Positions 53,456 through 60,850 of a stretch of 64,000 bases of DNA are shown piece by piece. The translations under genes and the position numbers were made by a program. The notes beneath the pieces were generated by a model, which was not told where the DNA came from, did not search any database, and saw only the letters and a list, made by a program, of their open reading frames with translations. The stretch is from G963666705 sp963666705 (GTDB taxonomy: Bacteria > Pseudomonadota > Alphaproteobacteria > CADEGL01): positions 558,001 through 622,000 of the forward strand of contig CAXXKO010000029.1 in the NCBI GenBank assembly GCA_963666705.2, given 5' to 3'. Every line of letters begins with the position of its first letter. The first letter of the stretch is position 1.

Positions 53456-54544
53456 ATGGAAGCGCAGGCGTGTTTTTCCGGAACCTATCCGGAGGCCAGG
53501 CGGAAGTTTCTCGACGCCTGCGCCGCCGCAAGCCTCTCGCCGAAAAGCTTCAGGAGCCCGGTCGCGGGGCCGCGGGGAGAGGCTCTATTCACGGACGTGG
53601 TGCGGGCCGGCGACGCCGCGGCCGATCGCTTGTTCATTGCGCTATGCGGGACTCACGGCATCGAAGGCTTTTGCGGCTCGGGCTGCCTTGTCGGCTATCT
53701 CCGGGCCGGACTCCATCGCGAGCTGCCTCCGCGGACGGCCATGGTCCTGGTCCACGCCATCAACCCGTACGGCTTTGCACACGAGCGCCGCGTTACCGAG
53801 GGCAATGTCGACCTAAACCGGAACTTCGTCGCCCACGACGGTTCTTACCCGGAGAACCCAGCCTATAAGGAACTGCACCCGCACCTCGTGCCGGCGGAGT
53901 GGGAGGGCCCCGCCAAGGCTACCGCCGACGAGGTGATCCGGACCTTCATCGCCGAGCGGGGCTCGGCCGCTTACTTGGCCGCGCTGCAGCCGGGCCAGTA
54001 CGGCCACCCGGACGGCCTATTTTATGGCGGCCGGACTCCGACGTGGCCCAACCGGACGTGGCTGGAAATTATTGCGACCCATTGTGTCGCCGCGCGCCGG
54101 GTCGCCTGCATCGACTTCCACACCGGGCTTGGTCCACGCGGGTACGGTGAGCTGATCTACGCGGGCTCGCCCGAGGCCCCCGCCTACCGCCGCGCGCGCG
54201 CATGGTACGGTGACGGGGTAACCTGCCCGGCCGCCGGCAACTCGGTGTCGGCGGTCGTCCAAGGGACCACGAGGGATGCCCTCGAGAGCGCCGCTCGCGC
54301 GCGCGAGGTCACAGCGCTCGCCCTGGAATACGGTACGCTTCCGGTCGAGGAGGTGCTGGAGGCACTGCGGGCCGACAACTGGTTGCACCTTCGCGGTAAC
54401 GTCAATTCGGCGCTGGGGCAGCGGATCAAGGCGCAAATGCGCGCCGCCTTTTACGGCGAGGACCGGGCCTGGAAGACCGATATCTGGGACAGAGCTATTG
54501 ACGTACTGCGCAAAGCGCTTGCTGGGCTGTTGACGGCAGCATGA
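53456..54544 (+). CDS. DUF2817 zinc-carboxypeptidase-like (M14-type) hydrolase
   Basis: ~362 residues. The M14-like zinc site is complete: ALCGTHGIEGFCGSG (His67 and Glu70), VACIDFHTGLGPRGYGE (third His) and a late catalytic-type Glu in ALALEYGTLPVEEVL; NVDLNRNFV is the substrate-binding Asn-Arg. The family is poorly characterised. It follows the DoeA-like gene closely, echoing the doeA-doeB arrangement in which DoeB, a different M14-like deacetylase, acts next, so a two-step amide hydrolysis is plausible but unproven. The start is uncertain (GTG 53447 or ATG 53456; no strong ribosome site). Confidence 0.78.
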   Translation: MEAQACFSGTYPEARRKFLDACAAASLSPKSFRSPVAGPRGEALFTDVVRAGDAAADRLFIALCGTHGIEGFCGSGCLVGYLRAGLHRELPPRTAMVLVHAINPYGFAHERRVTEGNVDLNRNFVAHDGSYPENPAYKELHPHLVPAEWEGPAKATADEVIRTFIAERGSAAYLAALQPGQYGHPDGLFYGGRTPTWPNRTWLEIIATHCVAARRVACIDFHTGLGPRGYGELIYAGSPEAPAYRRARAWYGDGVTCPAAGNSVSAVVQGTTRDALESAARAREVTALALEYGTLPVEEVLEALRADNWLHLRGNVNSALGQRIKAQMRAAFYGEDRAWKTDIWDRAIDVLRKALAGLLTAA

Positions 54545-54919
54545 CAAATTGGCGGCAAGCCGATCCGGTGTAGCGCTGCGCCAAGCTGATCGGGCAACCT
54601 GATGCAGGTTCAGTTCGTGCTGCGCATAAAAGCTCTCGATCCGCAGGTGCCACGGCGCGGCTGTCTCAAACCACTTCAAGACGGCGTTGGTCACCGTCGC
54701 CATCGCTCAAGATCACCCTCCCTCCGAGCAATTGCTGGAACGTATCTCTGCTAAGTTGACCCCCGAGGAGATCGCCGAGGCCGAGCGGCGGGCGCGGGAG
54801 TGGGGGCCGGGGGACTGCGACGGGGTGGCGGTCGAGGGGTAGGCTCGGCAATGGCCGGGTTCTCCAACTTCCGTTCTTGGCTAATTGCCGCCGTAAAAGG
54901 CACGTGTGCGGCAACCCTA
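54545..54919. other. Right-arm region of the transposon with gene debris
   Basis: No intact gene is seen. On the minus strand 54703-54545 reads MATVTNAVLKWFETAAPWHL and RIESFYAQHELNLHQVARS, which looks like the start of a truncated protein (possibly a 2OG-Fe(II) oxygenase type, weak). On the plus strand up to 54842 the frame ends in SEQLLERISAKLTPEEIAEA and ERRAREWGPGDCDG, which resembles the tail of a Sel1-repeat protein. Both are fragments, and neither assignment is firm. Confidence 0.35.
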
Positions 54920-54955
54920 AATGTAGTGGGTGTCTGCATTAACCGGATAGGCACG

Positions 54956-55145
54956 CTTGACTCATCGCCGTCTGGCAAGCGCGACCGCGCGCCCGAGCTT
55001 ATGCGAGGCCAGCCTTAGCGGCGCTTGAGCGAAAGAAGTGCCTTAGCGGCGCTCGAGCGATATTAAGAAGCCAAGGCCGCGGATGCGGCCGCGTGGCGCT
55101 TGAGGGATCATATGATCGGTCTCCCTTAAGGCCGGTCGGTATGAG
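54956..55145. repeat. Interspersed repeat, reverse copy, with right hairpin arm
   Basis: After the second CTTGACTC, CTCATCGCCGTCTGG (54961-54975) is the right hairpin arm. GCGCCCGAGCTTATG, CCTTAGCGGCGCTTGAGCGA, GCGGCGCTCGAGCGATAT, GGCCGCGGATGCGGCCGCG and CTCCCTTAAGGCCGGTCGGT then follow, the reverse order of the modules at 21505-21708. It lies between the transposon and the convergent AHSA1 gene. Confidence 0.8.
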
Positions 55146-55153
55146 GCGCTTGG

Positions 55154-55615
55154 TCAGGCCAATGCCGATTCAAGGCAACCGAGCGAGCTTGTCCAGCCCT
55201 TCTCGTGCAGGTCGCGGGCGTTTTCGCTCGGCAGGAGGTCGTGGGTGAGGGTCAGCTCCGTGCCGCCTTCCACCGGGCGAAATTCCACCGTGACCAAGGT
55301 CTCGACGCCCTCCATGTCGCCTTGATCCCAAATCCAGGTGAAAACCAGCCGCTCGGGCGCCGACACCTCGCGATAGGTGCCGCCGACACAGTGGTCGTTG
55401 CCCTCGGCGGAGTGGATACAGGTGTGCCAGCGCCCGCCGGCGCGCGCGTCCATCTCCTGGACGGACGCGGTACAGCCCTCGGGGCCCCACCACTTCATGA
55501 GCGCCGCCGGCTCGGTCCAGGCCCGAAACACGGCCTCGGGGCTCGCCGCGAGGCGGCGCGTGATGCGCAAGACGGTGTCAGCCGCCGCGCCTTGGTTCGA
55601 TTGTGCCATCGCCAT
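55154..55615 (-). CDS. SRPBCC/AHSA1-domain protein
   Basis: ~153 residues of the START/AHSA1 fold: TVLRITRRLAASPEAVFRAW, TEPAALMKWWGPEG, GGTYREVSAPERLVFTWIWD and a C-terminal HEKGWTSSLGCLESALA. Such proteins bind hydrophobic ligands and are commonly encoded next to an ArsR repressor, as here. The start overlaps the end of the ArsR gene by ~38 bases (ATG 55615 or 55609). The cognate ligand is unknown. Confidence 0.88.
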   Translation of the reverse strand: MAMAQSNQGAAADTVLRITRRLAASPEAVFRAWTEPAALMKWWGPEGCTASVQEMDARAGGRWHTCIHSAEGNDHCVGGTYREVSAPERLVFTWIWDQGDMEGVETLVTVEFRPVEGGTELTLTHDLLPSENARDLHEKGWTSSLGCLESALA

Positions 55616-55955
55616 CGCTCGTCGTCTCCTTCTCGGCTTGTTCCTCGAGATATTTGGCCAGCGAGTCGAGCCCTTGTTCCCAGAAGGGGCGGTAGACCTC
55701 GATCCAATCCATCGCCCGCCTGAGCCCCTTGGGGTCGATTCGGCAAAGCCGCCACTGGGCATCCACCTGCCGCCGGATCAGCGATGCCCGCTCCAGCACC
55801 TTCAGGTGCCGGGAGATGGCGGGCAGGGAAATCTCGAACGGCGCGGCCAAATCGCCGACCGAGGCTTCGCCTTCGGCGAGCCGCCCGAGGATCGCCCGCC
55901 TTGTCGGGTCGGCCAGCGCCGCGAATGTCCGGCTCAGGGGATCCAGCGTTCTCAT
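55578..55955 (-). CDS. ArsR-family winged-helix transcriptional regulator
   Basis: 125 residues with the ArsR winged-helix: RTFAALADPTRRAILGRLAE, VGDLAAPFEISLPAISRHLK and VLERASLIRRQVDAQWRLCR. It lacks the CxC metal motif of metal-sensing ArsR proteins and belongs to the group paired with AHSA1 proteins. It is the first gene of a two-gene operon. The AT-rich DNA just upstream (TTTGTTATTTAACTAATATA, 55964-55983) is the likely promoter and operator region. Confidence 0.9.
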   Translation of the reverse strand: MRTLDPLSRTFAALADPTRRAILGRLAEGEASVGDLAAPFEISLPAISRHLKVLERASLIRRQVDAQWRLCRIDPKGLRRAMDWIEVYRPFWEQGLDSLAKYLEEQAEKETTSDGDGTIEPRRGG

Positions 55956-56093
55956 TTTCGTCTTTTGTTATTTAACTAATATATAAAATACAAATCGCCT
56001 CGCGTGCGGTCAAGCAATTCGTGGTGTGCGACGCTCGCCGGGGAGCTGACCTATAATCAGGCCGACTGATCGATTGGAGAGGGGGAGGAAGGC

Positions 56094-57039
56094 ATGGCGG
56101 ACCGAATTGGATTCATCGGCCTCGGGCGCATGGGCCGGCCCATGGCCATGAGCCTCGCGCGGAACCAGATGTCGCCGGTGATGCACGACCTGGTGCCTGG
56201 GGCCATGGAGGCGGTCGCCGGTGATGCACGACCTGGTGCCTGGGGCCATGGAGGCGGTGGTCGCCCTCGGCGGCCGGGCGGTGGGCGACGCGGCCGAGGT
56301 CGCGCGGGCCGCCGATATCGTCGTCACCATGCTGCCCGGCCCGGCGGAGGTCGAGGCGGTGGTGCTGGGGCCGGACGGGGTGCTCGCCAACCTCCAGGCG
56401 GGCGCCCTCGTCATGGACATGTCCACCGTTCTGCCCGAGACCACGGACGCGCTGGCCGCGGCCGTCGCGGCCCGAGGCGTCGGGTTCGTCGACGCGCCGG
56501 TGGGGCGCCTCGCGAGCCATGCGGACAGGGGGGAGAGCCTCTTCATGGTGGGTGCGACGGAGGAAGGCTTCGCCCGTGTCCTGCCGCTGCTCGAAGCCAT
56601 GGGGTCGACCATCCACCATTGCGGGCCGCCGGGGGCGGGCACGCGCACCAAGCTCATCAACAATTTCCTCGCCATCGTCTCGTGTCAGATGAACGCCGAG
56701 GCCCTGACCCTCGCGCGCCGCTTCGGCCTCGGCCTGGAGAAGACACTCGACGTGGTCCACGGCACCACGGCGACGAACGGCCAGCTCAAGCTCAATTACG
56801 CGACCAAGGTTCTCATGGGTGATATCGAGCCCGGCTTCACCGTCGATCTCGCGCACAAGGACCTGTCGCTGATCGTCGAATCGGCGAACCGCGTCAAGGT
56901 GCCGCTGCCCATCGCCGCCGCCGCGCGAGAGAGCCTGAGCCAGGCCCGCGCGACCCCCTACCACGCCAAGGACTTCTCCGCGCTGCTCGACTTCTGGTGC
57001 GAGCGTGCGGGCGTCGAGAAGGTCAGGCTCGAAGGCTGA
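56094..57039 (+). pseudogene. 3-hydroxyisobutyrate dehydrogenase-family paralogue broken by a 43 bp duplication
   Basis: The opening MADRIGFIGLGRMGRPMAMS is the Rossmann start; GAMEAVVALGGRAVGDAAEV, VDAPVGRLASHADRGESLFM, GAGTRTKLINNFLAIVS (catalytic Lys) and FTVDLAHKDLSLIVESANRV follow, all typical of beta-hydroxyacid dehydrogenases (3-HIB or tartronate semialdehyde reductase type). A 43 bp tandem duplication at 56174-56259 shifts the frame after MSPVMHDLVPGAMEAV. Removing one copy gives a ~301-residue intact enzyme. GGGGGAGG precedes the ATG. It is either a recent mutation or an assembly artefact. It is paralogous to the gene at 11170-12057. Confidence 0.85.
56174..56259. repeat. 43 bp tandem duplication
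   Basis: The unit starting GCCGGTGATGCACGACCTGG and ending GGAGGCGGT occurs at 56174 and 56217 without a gap. The length, 43, is not a multiple of three, so it breaks the dehydrogenase frame. Confidence 0.92.
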
Positions 57040-57129
57040 CGCACGGTGCACACCGTCGCCAGCCCGGGCCGGCCGCGACCTGGGCCGCCCGCAACGGGGC
57101 CGGCCCGGGTCGCGGCGCTCGCCTCCCGC

Positions 57130-58128
57130 TCAGCCCGACTTGGCGCGCGATGCCAGCCGGCGGTCTTGGGCCGCCGCCAGGCGCTCCATCTTGCGCAGGT
57201 CGGCGGGGTCGAGGCCGACCGCCGTATCGACCCATAGGTCGGTCACGGCCCGCAACTCCTCGAGCTCGACTGGCGAGACCACCCGGCGCGCGCGGTAGAC
57301 GGCCTGGCGGGCGCCGAAGCCGCGGTCGTGGCGCTCGATGAAATCGTAGACCGCCTCTTGGCCGGCCCCGTCATCGGCCACCATCTCGACGAGCCCAATC
57401 TCGTAGAGCTCCTCGGCACTGTAGATGCGCCCACTCAGGATCATGCTCTCGGCCTGGACGGCACCCACCTTGCGCGACAGGAAGCTGTAGGCGCCCATGC
57501 CCGGGAACAAGTTGAACAGGATCTCGGGCAGGCCGAACTTGGCGCTCCTCTCGGCGATGATGACATCGTCGGCGAGGGCGCATTCGAACCCGCCGCCGAG
57601 CGCGTCGCCCTGGACCAGGGAGATGCTGATGGCCGGCAGGTTCAGGTTGGTGGCGCGGCGATACTGTGGCTCGACGCAGGCGTAGGCGTAACGCCTGAGC
57701 CCCTCGCGATCCTTTTGCCGGATGAGCTCCGCGAACAGCGGCAGATCGCCGCCCAAGTTGAAGATGCCAGGGATGCGTGACGCGAACACGGTATAACGGA
57801 CCGGGAAGTCCGCCGGGTCGGGGCATGCGGCGAACGCGTCCGTGACCCGCCTCTGGGCCGCCGCGATATCGTCGAGCATGCCGACGGTGAAGCTCGGCCT
57901 CCCGACAGGCTTCATGTATTGCCAGAGAACCCTGGCCGGCATGTCGCAGACCAGCTCGAACTCCCCGAAGTCCGCGTCGAGCGATTCCCAGGGACTGGCA
58001 TCCGAGATTGAGTCGATGGTCCGCGCGGCATCGATCGGCCTCGCGGACGGGAAGGGATGCCGCCGAGGTCCCGCGGCCTCCTGCCTCGTATCGAACAGCG
58101 CGACGGCGCCCTTGTCTGACCGTCCCAT
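57130..58128 (-). CDS. RpfF-like DSF synthase (crotonase family)
   Basis: 332 residues. RpfF makes cis-2-unsaturated fatty-acid signals (DSF) from acyl-ACP using hydratase and thioesterase activities. Family blocks: FELVCDMPARVLWQYMKPVG, IPGIFNLGGDLPLFAELIR, VQGDALGGGFECALADDVII, GLPEILFNLFPGMGAYSFLS and ELRAVTDLWVDTAVGLDPAD. Glu182 (GGGFE) and Glu202 (GLPE) are 20 residues apart, as the two catalytic glutamates of Xanthomonas RpfF are. ATG at 58128 follows GGGAGGA. No RpfC/RpfG/RpfR receptor is in view. A DivK-like receiver gene is divergent after ~300 bp. Confidence 0.86.
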   Translation of the reverse strand: MGRSDKGAVALFDTRQEAAGPRRHPFPSARPIDAARTIDSISDASPWESLDADFGEFELVCDMPARVLWQYMKPVGRPSFTVGMLDDIAAAQRRVTDAFAACPDPADFPVRYTVFASRIPGIFNLGGDLPLFAELIRQKDREGLRRYAYACVEPQYRRATNLNLPAISISLVQGDALGGGFECALADDVIIAERSAKFGLPEILFNLFPGMGAYSFLSRKVGAVQAESMILSGRIYSAEELYEIGLVEMVADDGAGQEAVYDFIERHDRGFGARQAVYRARRVVSPVELEELRAVTDLWVDTAVGLDPADLRKMERLAAAQDRRLASRAKSG

Positions 58129-58425
58129 ATCTTCCTCCCATTGACAGCGCAAATGGCGGAACGAGCCGCCATCGTCAGAATGCGTGCCCCCGCGCGTGAG
58201 CGCAAGGCGATGTGCGGCGGAGCGGATCCGGGCCGCCCCGGCCCGTGCCCGTCGGTTGCATCGGAAATTTGTCGCTATCCATGGCCGGATTCAGGGTGCG
58301 AAACCGCCTGGCTCGGCGATCGCGTGGCCTTCGAATCACGAATTGACGGCGGCCGGCCCGCGCGGGACACTGCGGCCGCGCGGGCGATAACCACAATTCA
58401 GTCAGTAGAGTAGCCGGAACCGGAT

Positions 58426-58790
58426 ATGCCCAAGACAATCCTCATCGTCGAGGACAACGAGCTGAACACAAGGGTATTCCGGGAGGTTCTTCAGGCCCAT
58501 GGCTACGAGTGCCTGGTGACCGCGGACGGCCTCGAGGCGATCGATCTCGCCGACAAGCACCGCCCGGACCTGATCCTCATGGATATCCAGCTCCCCGGCA
58601 TCTCGGGCATCGAGGTGACGCGCAGGCTCAAGGCCACCGAGGAGTTACGCCACATCCCGGTGATCGCGGTCACCGCCTTCGCCATGAAGGGGGACGAGGA
58701 GCGTATCCGGGGAGCGGCTGCGACGGCTACTTGCCCAAGCCGATCAGGATCTCGACCCTCATCGAGAAAATCGAAGAGTACCTGAAATAA
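58426..58790 (+). pseudogene. DivK/CheY-like single-domain response regulator, one-base frameshift
   Basis: The receiver starts MPKTILIVEDNELNTRVFRE and has Asp53 in LILMDIQLPGISG (phosphoacceptor), VIAVTAFAMKGDEERI (switch Thr) and, in the shifted frame, GCDGYLPKPIRISTLIEKIE ending EYLK at 58790. One base is lacking in the run CGGGGAGC near 58711, so the uncorrected frame ends in AAATATCPSRSGSRPS. All key positions are otherwise kept (~121 residues as in DivK), so a sequencing indel is quite possible. Divergently arranged from the RpfF-like gene. Confidence 0.82.
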
Positions 58791-58809
58791 CGCCGACCCG
58801 GGCCGCGAC

Positions 58810-59151
58810 TCAGTGGTTTGTAAGGATGATCTTGTCCTCGAGGCCGGTCTCGTAATCCGTGCCCGCCGGCGTCAACAGCACGCCTCGGGGGAAGGCCGCG
58901 CGGACCAGGCCCTTGCGGCCCAGCGCCTCGAAGACGGACGGGTTGCCGAGGCCCGTCGCATCCCGCGCCATGACGATGCCTTGGCCGACATGGAAGTGGC
59001 TGCCGTGGGGCATGGGCATCTCGATGATGTGGATGTCACCCGTCTCCGCGTCGGCCGTGGCGGCGCTCGGGTCGCGCGCCATCACCTGAAGGATCGTGAG
59101 GGTCTTGAGTTGAAGGGCGTTGAGCTTGAGGGGGTTCTTCTTGGGCGGCAT
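58810..59151 (-). CDS. Conserved hypothetical protein
   Basis: 113 residues: MPPKKNPLKLNALQLKTLTI, LQVMARDPSAATADAETGDI, HIIEMPMPHGSHFHVGQGIV and RGVLLTPAGTDYETGLEDKI. The HGSHFHVG stretch (three His) could bind metal, and LQLKTLTILQ at the start looks like a winged-helix strand/helix. I do not recognise a named family. Convergent with the DivK-like gene, with a ~20 bp gap. The frame looks coding by its GC pattern and composition. Confidence 0.65.
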   Translation of the reverse strand: MPPKKNPLKLNALQLKTLTILQVMARDPSAATADAETGDIHIIEMPMPHGSHFHVGQGIVMARDATGLGNPSVFEALGRKGLVRAAFPRGVLLTPAGTDYETGLEDKIILTNH

Positions 59152-59425
59152 GGGGCGTGGATGTCCTTGTCCTGGATTGACGAACTATACCAGCGCGTGG
59201 CCGTGCCTCTGCTTGAAATTCGATGCGCCCAAAGCGCTGTGCGATCGGGAATTTCGACCAATCGGCCCCGCCACGACGTTCACTCGCGAAGAGATTCGAA
59301 TAACAGCGCCCGATGGGCGCGCGAGCTCGGTGGTATAAGTGTCGAGGTTGTGCCTATACCGCCTGGGATGGCTCGCGAGGCTCATCGCCGCGGCTTACGG
59401 ATGCAACCCACGTCGTACCCGGCGA

Positions 59426-60253
59426 CTACTGCCAGGCCCGCCCGATCAGCGCCGCTTCCGCCTCGGTGTCCAAGGGCTCGCCGGACATCAGCCCCTCGAC
59501 CAGCACACCGAAGGCATCGGTTGCCGACGTCTCTGCCGGTGCGTATTCATCGTCCGAAGTCTCGGTTTCCCCGGATGGTGCGGTGGTCGCGGAATCGGCC
59601 ATGAGCAGCTCGATCCGCCAATCACCCTCCTGGGTGCGGCAGGCCACGCCGAGGGCACCATGCGCGGCGCCGCCTGAGGTGGCGGCAAGCTCGAACTCGC
59701 GGCAGTAGCGGCCCGTCGGGGCCCTGAACGTGGACACGGCCGCGACGTTTCACGTGACCGCCGGCTCACCGCCGCTGCCCATGAGAGGCTCGTAGCTCGC
59801 GGCCGTCTCCAGGGCTCGTTGCAGGTCGACATGCGCCGCCGCGATCCAATCGGGCCACAGACCGGCGAAGCGGCCGTCTTCGGATACTGGGCCGGTCCCG
59901 GAAAGCAGGTACCCGCCAGCTAATCCGATCAGCAGGGCGACAGAGGCCGCCAGAGCCAAAACGGGCTTCAGCGCGCCGCCGAGAATTGGCCGCCGTGGAC
60001 GCGAATCACGTGGCGAGGCGGCCTTTCCCTGAGACGCCGAGCCTTCCAGCACGGCGCGCAGACGCTCCGGCACCGGCTCTTCGACCACGCGATCGTACGC
60101 TGCCCGCAACATGGCCGCGCTCTCGCGGAAGATCCGCTCCTTCGCGCGGGCCGTCGGATCGTCGCGCAGCGCGGTCTCGACGGCTTGGCACAGTTTCGGA
60201 TCGAGCTCGCCGTCGACGTAAGCCACGAGCGTTTCGTCGTCGAGTTGCATCAC
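59426..60253 (-). pseudogene. ECF anti-sigma factor gene with one in-frame TGA
   Basis: The first ORF (60253 to 59750, 167 residues) has a short cytoplasmic anti-sigma segment (LDDETLVAYVDGELDPKLCQ), then a single transmembrane helix at about 95-117 (LKPVLALAASVALLIGLAGG). It stops at TGA (59750-59752). The same frame continues without shift: NVAAVSTFRAPTGRYCREFE, LAATSGGAAHGALGVACRTQ and onward to 59426, a C-terminal region typical of RsiW/RskA-like anti-sigma factors. So a single stop codon splits a ~275-residue protein. The start overlaps the sigma gene stop by 4 bases. The truncated product might still anchor and inhibit sigma. Confidence 0.78.
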
Positions 60254-60807
60254 GGCCTACCACCTTCGGATTGCGGCGTGCCACCCTGCCCAGGGGCTGT
60301 TCCGTTGACCATCTCGTGAAGCCGCTGGCGCGCGCGGGCAAGGCGGCTCATGACCGTGCCGATCGGCACCGCCAGGACCTCTGCCGCCTCCCTGTACGAA
60401 AGCCCTTCGACCGACACGAGAACCAGAACGCCGCGCTGCTCTTCCGGCAGCTCGCTCATCGCCCTCGAGATCGCGCCAAGCATCAGCCGTACCTCCACGT
60501 CCCGCCTGCCGTCGCGCCCGACCAGGTTCGATACCGTCTCGAGCTCGACTGTCTGGCCCCGCGCCTTCGCGGCCCGGTGCCGGTCAATCCAGAGTGTTTG
60601 CGCGATGCGATACATCCAGCTATCCAGTCGGGTTCCGGGTTGCCATTGGTCGAGCCGCGCCAGCGCCCGCTCGCAAGCCGCCTGCACCAGATCGTCGCCC
60701 TCGTCGTGGGAGCCGGTGAGGGCGCGCGCGAAGCGACGCAGTCGGGGTAGAAGCGCGATCATCTCCTGGCGCGGGTCGTGCGACACGGCCGCCTCGCTGT
60801 CTCCCAC
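60250..60807 (-). CDS. ECF-type RNA polymerase sigma factor
   Basis: 185 residues with sigma-70 region 2 (RLRRFARALTGSHDEGDDLV, RIAQTLWIDRHRAAKARG) and region 4 (ISRAMSELPEEQRGVLVLVS, YREAAEVLAVPIGTVMSRLA, RARQRLHEMV). Starts with GTG at 60807. The stop overlaps the anti-sigma start (ATGA), the usual coupled pair. It belongs to the ECF group without extra C-terminal domains. The target regulon is unknown; the Gly-rich exported gene at 63.2 kb is a candidate by proximity only. Confidence 0.93.
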   Translation of the reverse strand: MGDSEAAVSHDPRQEMIALLPRLRRFARALTGSHDEGDDLVQAACERALARLDQWQPGTRLDSWMYRIAQTLWIDRHRAAKARGQTVELETVSNLVGRDGRRDVEVRLMLGAISRAMSELPEEQRGVLVLVSVEGLSYREAAEVLAVPIGTVMSRLARARQRLHEMVNGTAPGQGGTPQSEGGRP

Positions 60808-60850
60808 AAATAAAGAACGGATCGTAGGGTAGATTATTCACCGATCCCAT

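Larger units (their letters stand above)
47720..54955. mobile_element. 7.2 kb passenger-gene transposon with IS1595-type ends
   Basis: The left end CGTGCCTATCCGGTTAAGAC continues AGACACCCACTACAT. The right end, reversed, reads CGTGCCTATCCGGTTAATGC and then the same AGACACCCACTACAT, so ~36 bp match with two differences. Both are flanked by the 8 bp CTTGACTC (47712-47719 and 54956-54963), the duplication length usual for IS1595. The inner IS1595 copy has its own duplication and slightly different ends (CGTCCCTATCC), so it inserted later. The cargo is an NHLP precursor, a DoeA-like hydrolase, a DUF2817 hydrolase and debris of other elements. No transposase of its own is recognised, so mobilisation in trans is likely. 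Confidence 0.85.

Noticed and set aside
59750..59752. In-frame TGA as a selenocysteine codon
   Set aside because: No selenoprotein family fits an anti-sigma factor, and I saw no hairpin resembling a SECIS just after it; a nonsense mutation is simpler.
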